From positions 1 to 5,188 of the forward strand of contig CALNBE010000218.1 of NCBI GenBank assembly GCA_937874455.1: DNA of 5,188 bases, in the 5' to 3' direction. Positions within the stretch are counted from its first letter, which is position 1, and each line of letters starts with the position of its first letter. Source of the stretch: an uncultured Opitutia bacterium. Its GTDB lineage: Bacteria > Verrucomicrobiota > Verrucomicrobiia > Opitutales > UBA953. Both the position numbers and the translations under genes were made by a program. The notes beneath the pieces are model-generated. The model saw only the letters and a list, made by a program, of their open reading frames with translations, made no database searches and had not been told where the DNA came from. Shown one piece after another: positions 1-5,188 of this stretch.

Positions 1-204
1 CATCTGCTCCATCGAGGCGGCGGTCTGCTGCAGGTTGCTGGCGGTCTGCTCGGTGCGGCTGGATAGGTCGTTGTTGCCGGTGGAAATCTCCTTCGCGGCC
101 ACGGTGATGTTCTCGGTGCCGCGCTTGACGTCGGCCACCACGTGCACGAGGCGGTCGCGCATTTCCGAGAGCGACTGGGTCATGGCGCCGAACTCGTCGT
201 GGCC
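1..204 (-). CDS. Methyl-accepting chemotaxis protein, internal fragment
   Basis: Read leftward from about 204 to base 1, the minus strand is open and gives a HAMP-to-signalling-domain passage of a chemotaxis receptor. It begins near GHDEFGAMTQSLSEMRDRL (end of HAMP), passes through DVKRGTENITVAAKEIS, and reaches DLSSRTEQTASNLQQTAASM (start of the methylated coiled-coil). In the family this membrane receptor relays ligand binding to the CheA/CheW kinase. Neither a start nor a stop is present. The cytoplasmic hairpin would continue beyond base 1. The sensor, membrane and most HAMP sequence that should lie above 204 is absent and replaced by an unrelated plus-strand gene. The ATG at 183-181 lies inside HAMP-like sequence and is not a credible start. 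The NDLSSRTEQ wording is typical of betaproteobacterial receptors, unlike the rest of the window, so this may be a foreign or misassembled end. The family call is firm. The native context is doubtful. Confidence 0.75.
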
Positions 205-435
205 AACATTGGCAGCAACGCCGACATTTCCGGCGACTACCAGATCTTCACCGGCGACGTCACCCTCAACGGCACGCTCCAGTTCACCGACGGCGCCTAT
301 AACTACACATTCGATTCCTCCGGGAACCTAAATGTCTCCGCCGTTCCCGAGCCCTCCACTTACGCCTTGGTCGGAGCTGCGGTGCTCGGCGGACTGGTGC
401 TGTTGCGCCGTCGCAAAAAATCCCACGCGGGATAA
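199..435 (+). CDS. PEP-CTERM sorting domain protein, C-terminal part (5' end missing)
   Basis: The readable product is about 78 residues. It starts with a polar, Gly/Asn/Asp/Thr-rich stretch (NIGSNADISGDYQIF, then TLNGTLQFTDGAYNYTF) that resembles the beta-rich end of a secreted repeat protein. It closes with a textbook PEP-CTERM tail: VPEPST at 343-360, a hydrophobic helix (YALVGAAVLGGLVLL), and a basic cluster RRRKK before the TAA at 433-435. In the family this tail is recognised by an exosortase, which processes and exports the protein to the surface or extracellular matrix. The frame stays open upstream to a GTG at 142, but that part is antisense to the chemotaxis fragment and is not believed. 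No signal peptide is present, so the true N-terminus is missing. The 5' boundary given is approximate (about 195-206). The tail is certain. The body cannot be assigned a function. Confidence 0.8.
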   Translation: MANIGSNADISGDYQIFTGDVTLNGTLQFTDGAYNYTFDSSGNLNVSAVPEPSTYALVGAAVLGGLVLLRRRKKSHAG

Positions 436-447
436 TTTCTCCTGATT

Positions 448-478
448 TGCTCCGCCAAAATCCGGCGGGGCATTTTTT
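448..478 (+). terminator. Intrinsic terminator of the PEP-CTERM gene
   Basis: A 9-bp stem (448-456 pairing with 464-472, one G-T wobble, 7-base loop) is followed at once by six T residues at 473-478. It lies 12 bases after the PEP-CTERM stop. The T tract overlaps the purN stop codon (477-479) arriving from the other strand, so the convergent genes share this short gap. On the minus strand the hairpin has no T tract after it and would be a poor terminator for purN. Confidence 0.85.
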
Positions 479-1049
479 ATCGCTCGCTCAACCGCCGGAT
501 CACCTCCGGCAAGAGGCGATGCTCGGCAGAGTGAATTTTCTCCGCGAAACTTTCTTCCGTGTCCGCGTCCTCCCGCCGCACCACCGCCTGGTCGATGATC
601 GCGCCACCGTCCACCGTCGCATCCACATAATGCACAGTGCAGCCGCTCACCTTCACGCCGTAGCGCCAAGCCTGGCCAATGCCGTCCAGCCCCGGAAAGG
701 CTGGCAGCAAACTCGGATGCAAATTGATGATCCGCCCCGCAAAGGCATCCAGCAGCGGCCGCTTGATCACCCGCATAAATCCGGCCAACACAATAAAATC
801 CGCCCCGCAGTCCCGGATTTCCTCCGCCCACTTCGTCTCAATCTCCGGCGGAAATTTTGTTTTGAACGGCCCGACTTCCGGAGAAAAAGCGGGCACGCCA
901 AAGCGCTCCCCCAGCTCCAAAATCCGCGCTCCAGGCATGTCGCAAAAAATCGACACCACCCGCGCACGCCCCAATTTTCCGGCGCGTTGCGTCTCCAATA
1001 TCGCCTCGGCATTTGAGCCGCGACCGGAACCAAGCAGGGCAATGTTCAT
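477..1049 (-). CDS. purN: Phosphoribosylglycinamide formyltransferase (GART, folate-dependent)
   Basis: This cytosolic enzyme transfers the formyl group of 10-formyltetrahydrofolate to GAR, the third step of de novo purine synthesis. The 190-residue product covers the whole formyltransferase fold and is slightly shorter than E. coli PurN (212). The phosphate-binding loop GSGRGSN is at residues 7-13. The catalytic segment IINLHPSLLPAFPG (107-120) supplies Asn109 and His111. VDGGAIIDQ (146-154) supplies the conserved Asp147. The start chosen is the ATG at 1049-1047, because AGAAGGAG lies four bases upstream and the N-terminus MNIALLGSGRGSN fits the family. The longer reading from 1094 adds a basic, non-homologous tail. 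The stop is TAA at 477-479. It is 51 bases downstream of the GYF_2 gene on the same strand and may share its transcript. No other purine gene is adjacent. The enzyme looks intact. Confidence 0.96.
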   Translation of the reverse strand: MNIALLGSGRGSNAEAILETQRAGKLGRARVVSIFCDMPGARILELGERFGVPAFSPEVGPFKTKFPPEIETKWAEEIRDCGADFIVLAGFMRVIKRPLLDAFAGRIINLHPSLLPAFPGLDGIGQAWRYGVKVSGCTVHYVDATVDGGAIIDQAVVRREDADTEESFAEKIHSAEHRLLPEVIRRLSER

Positions 1050-1053
1050 GCCG

Positions 1054-1061
1054 CTCCTTCT
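1054..1061 (-). promoter_or_regulatory. Ribosome binding site of purN
   Basis: On the minus strand AGAAGGAG precedes the ATG at 1049 with a four-base spacer. It is the clearest Shine-Dalgarno sequence in the window and decides the purN start against the in-frame upstream alternative at 1094. Confidence 0.8.
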
Positions 1062-1100
1062 GCCGTTTCCTCGGCGCTTCCGCAAGCCTTTCAAACAAGA

Positions 1101-1781
1101 CTACGCCGCACACGAGGCCAGTTGCAGGAATAGCGACAATCCAAGAAAAACCGCCGCAGCATAATTTTCGTTCCGGCCCAATTTTCCCCAAGTGAAATAG
1201 GCGACAATCCACGGCAGCAGGAAAATTTTAAACATCAGTTCGAGGAAGGAAAACTGGTCGTTCGCCAGCGCAGCCAGCGACCAGATGGCCGTGCCAGTCA
1301 GCCAGACCGACCACGCCCACTTGGGCAGACGAAAACTCACCGTTTCCTCCTCGGCCACCTTCTCAAGCGGCACCGCGCGGACGGGCCGCCCGTTTTTCCG
1401 GCTTTGTCCGGACTTTTTCTCCTCCGGCGCCGGCGGCGGCTGCCAACGCACCTTGGCATTCACCACCGGCGGCGGGGCCACATGGCGGACCCGTTCCGGC
1501 TCTTTTTCCTCCGACATCGGAGGCGGAGACGGCGGACGCCCCTTGTCCGCTTTCGCAGAGATCATTTCAAAGCCCGACCGAGTCTGCCGCGACTCCTCCA
1601 GCGCGACTCCCGGCACCGCGCGGGCAAATTCCGTAAAAGCCCCCAGCAAACGCCAGCGCGCCTGATCCTCCCGCCGCGCCTCGGCAAACAGGGAGCAATT
1701 CCCCGATTCGATCCACGCCACAATCTCCGAAACCGAAAAAGGTCCCGACTCCTGGCCGCTGGCGTCTCGGAGGAAAAACAT
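1101..1781 (-). CDS. GYF_2 (DUF4339-like) domain protein with three C-terminal membrane segments
   Basis: The 226-residue product has three parts. Residues 1-50 resemble a GYF_2 domain: MFFLRDASGQESGPFS, then EIVAWIESG, then a conserved-looking Trp43 (ARWRLLGAF). These are small modules often found at the N-terminus of bacterial membrane proteins and thought to bind proline-rich peptides. Residues 60-150 are a charged, proline-rich linker (SPPPMSEEKEPE, APPPVV, QPPPAPEEKK) that looks disordered. Residues 155-173, 178-197 and 206-224 are hydrophobic and should form three membrane helices, ending in CAA. The proline runs could be ligands for its own or a partner GYF module, which is speculation. 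The start is the ATG at 1781, where the GYF homology begins. Only a weak GGTGA lies upstream. The stop is TAG at 1101-1103. It sits just downstream of the hydrolase relic and 51 bases before purN. No specific function can be given. The domain call is moderately sure. Confidence 0.75.
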   Translation of the reverse strand: MFFLRDASGQESGPFSVSEIVAWIESGNCSLFAEARREDQARWRLLGAFTEFARAVPGVALEESRQTRSGFEMISAKADKGRPPSPPPMSEEKEPERVRHVAPPPVVNAKVRWQPPPAPEEKKSGQSRKNGRPVRAVPLEKVAEEETVSFRLPKWAWSVWLTGTAIWSLAALANDQFSFLELMFKIFLLPWIVAYFTWGKLGRNENYAAAVFLGLSLFLQLASCAA

Positions 1782-1839
1782 GTCACCAGCAAAGAGTTAT
1801 CGCCCCCCAAGGCAAGCATCCGGCGCTTACAGACCGGAG

Positions 1840-3164
1840 TTAATTTTGGAGGGCAGCCGCCGCCCCTTCCTCCGCCCCGCCTCCGCCTGCCCCCTCCCGC
1901 GCCCACGCCACCCGCAAGCGCCCCAGAAAACGGGAATTTCTCCGCCAACGCGAGCGCCAGCCCTCTTCCGCAGCTTCCGCTGACAATGGTGCCCACAAGG
2001 CATCCGCCCAACCTAATGCCACAGGAAAAGCCGCCCGCTCTCCCACCTCCGAATCCGGCGCGCGCCCATATTCCATCCGCACCACCCCACCCCATAACAA
2101 AGTCCCGGACCGTCCGGCTTCCTGCAAAAACCGCCCCGCCTCCGCCACCCCGCCCAGCCAGACCACCGGCTCCGTCGGACGCACCTCGGCCCCGCGCCCC
2201 GGAGGAATCGGCCACAACCTCACCGCAGCCGCACCACCCGACACTTGCGCCGCCACTAACTTTTTCCCGCGCTGGCGCAAAATTTCCTCCGCGCCAACCT
2301 TTGGCGTCAGTTCCGGGGTTCCCCGCACCACCTGCACATATTCGCCTGGAAACAATGCCGCCGCTTCCTCCCAAAACGCCCTCCAACGACTTTCCTTTAC
2401 CGCAACCGATTCCACCTTCTCAGATTTCTCCGGGAAAATTTCCTCCGCCGGACGAGCATCCTCCCATTCCGGAACGATGCGGATGTGCCGCTCTGCCGCG
2501 TAGGCCACCAGTTCCCGGATTTCCGCTTGGGAATAAAATACCTCCGCGCCCGTCACGCCCGGCAATACCACGCTCTCCACCCGCCAGTGCGCCGCGTCCG
2601 CCACCACCGAAGGCGGCTTTAATAATAAAGCGCCATCACGTTGAGCAGCCGCCGCACCGCCATCTTGTCCAAAATTCCACCGGCACAGTCCAGCCACATC
2701 CCGCGCCAAGCAAAACGCGGCGCATCTTCAATCCGCACCACCGGCTATTCCCAGTCCCCCGATCCGTTGTTTTGAAAAACCTGCACCAGCGTCTGCAGCC
2801 CGTAAAAGGCCCCCGCCGGATCCGACGACTCAATCCGCGCGCCGACCCCGGAGGAAATCTCCAACCGGTAGCCCTCCGGCCCCAGCGCCCGCACCGCCGG
2901 ATCGTTGCTCCGTCCGTCCACCACGACCGTCCGGGAACGAGGCAAAGCCAGTGATCCGGCATCCAGCTTGATCCCCGTCCAAAATCCGATGGTCCGCGCC
3001 GCCACCCGCGCCAGCCCCGGCTCCGCGCACACAATGCACCAAGTCGCATTGAACGGCACCCGCCCCGCCGCCATCTCCTCCGCCGCCGGGCGCGGGATCA
3101 CCGCGGATTGCCCCGACAGGACCAAGGGGAAAAGCACCACCGCTAAAACCAGTCGCACAGCCAT
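1840..3164 (-). pseudogene. Decayed family-20 glycoside hydrolase (beta-N-acetylhexosaminidase-like)
   Basis: Intact relatives are secreted enzymes that remove terminal N-acetylhexosamine from chitin or glycans. The relic starts at ATG 3164 with a signal peptide (MAVRLVLAVVLFPLVLSG). A GH20b-type N-terminal domain follows: VIPRPA, LGPEGYRLEISS, and SSDPAGAFYGLQTLVQVFQ. Reading stops at an amber codon (2745-2747) after GDWE, yet the same frame continues with PVVRIEDAPRFAWRGMWLD and LLNVMALYY, the start of the GH20 barrel, to TAA at 2619-2621. Homology resumes in another frame with HWRVES, then YSQAEIRELVAYAAERHI and RIVPEWE (about 2461-2545), AEEILRQRGKKLV, and a C-terminal FPVALGWADALWAPLS, ending at TAA 1840-1842. 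The usual MPGH after the VPE strand is gone and that middle is shortened. Where HxGGDE should carry the catalytic Asp-Glu (about 2311-2340) the text reads QVVRGTPE. A nonsense codon, a frameshift and loss of active-site residues together indicate a pseudogene. Sequencing error could explain one lesion but not all. Confidence 0.85.
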
Positions 3165-3375
3165 GCGCCAGCCTATCAAGAATCCCGCCAACGCCAATTC
3201 GCAAAGGAAAATTCCTCCGCCCTTTTCCGCTTGCCATGCCCCTCCCCTCTGGCAGTTTTCCCCGCCTCTTGAGTCCGGGCAAGTGTCCGGTTACTCGAAG
3301 AGAATCAACAAACCAAACAACAGAACCTTCAACCCTGCCGCCGCTTCAAACCGCTGGCAGGCAAGATTACATCCT
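3165..3375. other. Divergent intergenic region between the hydrolase relic and rpsA
   Basis: These 211 bases should hold the rpsA promoter and leader and, formerly, the hydrolase promoter. I see no convincing sigma-70 box. TTGAGT at 3269-3274 followed 17 bases later by TACTCG is the best pair, and its second half is poor. GTCCGG occurs twice (3273-3290 area). The last ~80 bases are A/C-rich and almost stop-free in the rpsA frame, which is why the rpsA reading extends upstream, but no S1-like sequence lies there. Confidence 0.5.
3334..3361 (+). promoter_or_regulatory. Possible leader hairpin upstream of rpsA
   Basis: CCTGCC (3334-3339) can pair with GGCAGG (3356-3361) around a 16-base loop, ending 14 bases before the rpsA ATG. 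The right arm also contains the only AGG near the start, so the hairpin could affect initiation. rpsA is autoregulated through its leader in E. coli, but no equivalent is established here. The stem is only six pairs and could be chance. Confidence 0.3.
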
Positions 3376-5052
<1,677 letters not shown>

Positions 5053-5054
5053 TC

Positions 5055-5069
5055 CAAGAGCTTCTCTTG
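5055..5069 (+). repeat. Small inverted repeat after the rpsA stop
   Basis: CAAGAG and CTCTTG pair around a CTT loop, two bases after the rpsA TAA. It lacks its own T tract and lies directly before the main terminator, so it may stabilise the mRNA 3' end or be incidental. Confidence 0.45.
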
Positions 5070-5071
5070 TT

Positions 5072-5106
5072 AAAAAACTCCGGTGTCTCCACACCGGAGT
5101 TTTTTT
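5072..5106 (+). terminator. Strong intrinsic terminator of rpsA, probably bidirectional
   Basis: ACTCCGGTGT (5077-5086) pairs perfectly with ACACCGGAGT (5091-5100) around a CTCC loop, followed by six T residues at 5101-5106. A run of six A residues at 5072-5077 precedes it, so the stem can extend to 15 pairs, and the minus strand also shows a hairpin followed by T residues. It could therefore stop transcription arriving from a convergent gene on the right. Confidence 0.93.
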
Positions 5107-5132
5107 GCACCGTCATTTCCCCCGCGTCAGAG

Positions 5133-5187
5133 AACTTTCCTTCGAGTCCTTTCCTCCTCACCTCAGCCACGGGCAAACTTTCCTTCG
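5133..5187. repeat. Pair of 12-base direct repeats at the right edge
   Basis: AACTTTCCTTCG occurs at 5133-5144 and again at 5176-5187, with start-to-start spacing of 43 bases. The second copy abuts the window end, so further copies may lie outside. No gene can be supported in 5107-5188. Confidence 0.55.
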
Positions 5188-5188
5188 C

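Noticed and set aside
142..198. Upstream part of the PEP-CTERM frame starting at GTG 142
   Set aside because: These codons are antisense to clear chemotaxis-receptor sequence and carry no signal peptide.
1562..2386. A 274-codon Gly-rich minus-strand frame
   Set aside because: It overlaps the GH20 homology in a different frame and runs into the GYF_2 gene. It contains only low-complexity Gly/Arg sequence.
2745..2747. Amber suppression or pyrrolysine readthrough at the GH20 TAG
   Set aside because: The neighbouring GYF_2 gene ends naturally at TAG (1101-1103), and the relic has further lesions, so ordinary nonsense mutation is more likely.
1404..2954. A 516-codon plus-strand open frame rich in Pro and Arg
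   Set aside because: It is antisense to the GYF_2 gene and the GH20 relic. Its composition is what GC-rich complement gives, and no domain is visible.
2905..3375. Upstream extension of the rpsA reading frame by 157 codons
   Set aside because: The extension is antisense to the GH20 relic and intergenic sequence, shows no S1 similarity, and would make the protein far longer than the family.
5163..5188. Possible C-terminus of a convergent minus-strand gene (EGKFARG then TGA at 5165-5163)
   Set aside because: Only seven codons are visible and all frames there are equally plausible. The bidirectional terminator is compatible with it but is not evidence.

Overview
The window looks like a fragment of a GC-rich Verrucomicrobiota (PVC group) genome, or a metagenomic contig from one. 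Three things suggest this: a protein ending in a PEP-CTERM sorting tail, a GYF_2-type membrane protein, and a six-domain ribosomal protein S1. The phylum is inferred from protein style only. The first ~200 bases do not fit. They encode part of a methyl-accepting chemotaxis protein whose wording resembles betaproteobacterial receptors, and it is cut mid-domain against the PEP-CTERM gene. A chimeric join or a recombination scar is a serious possibility there.

Layout: 1-~204 (minus) is an internal chemotaxis-receptor fragment. ~199-435 (plus) is the 3' end of a PEP-CTERM gene, followed by an intrinsic terminator at 448-478. A minus-strand cluster runs leftward toward that terminator: a decayed family-20 glycoside hydrolase (beta-N-acetylhexosaminidase-like) pseudogene at 3164-1840, a GYF_2-domain protein with three C-terminal membrane segments at 1781-1101, and purN (phosphoribosylglycinamide formyltransferase, purine synthesis) at 1049-477. 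Divergent from this cluster, rpsA (30S ribosomal protein S1, 558 aa) occupies 3376-5052 on the plus strand. It ends at a strong, nearly symmetric terminator at 5072-5106. The last ~80 bases hold only a 12-base direct repeat.

The two intact, recognisable enzymes or structural genes, purN and rpsA, are core housekeeping genes and show all expected motifs. The most instructive part is the hydrolase relic. Its N-terminal domain and much of its barrel can be read, but it carries an in-frame amber codon, then a frameshift with a stop, a shortened middle, and no recognisable catalytic Asp-Glu pair. I see no convincing new biological system. The points most worth a second look are the receptor/PEP-CTERM junction and the hydrolase relic.
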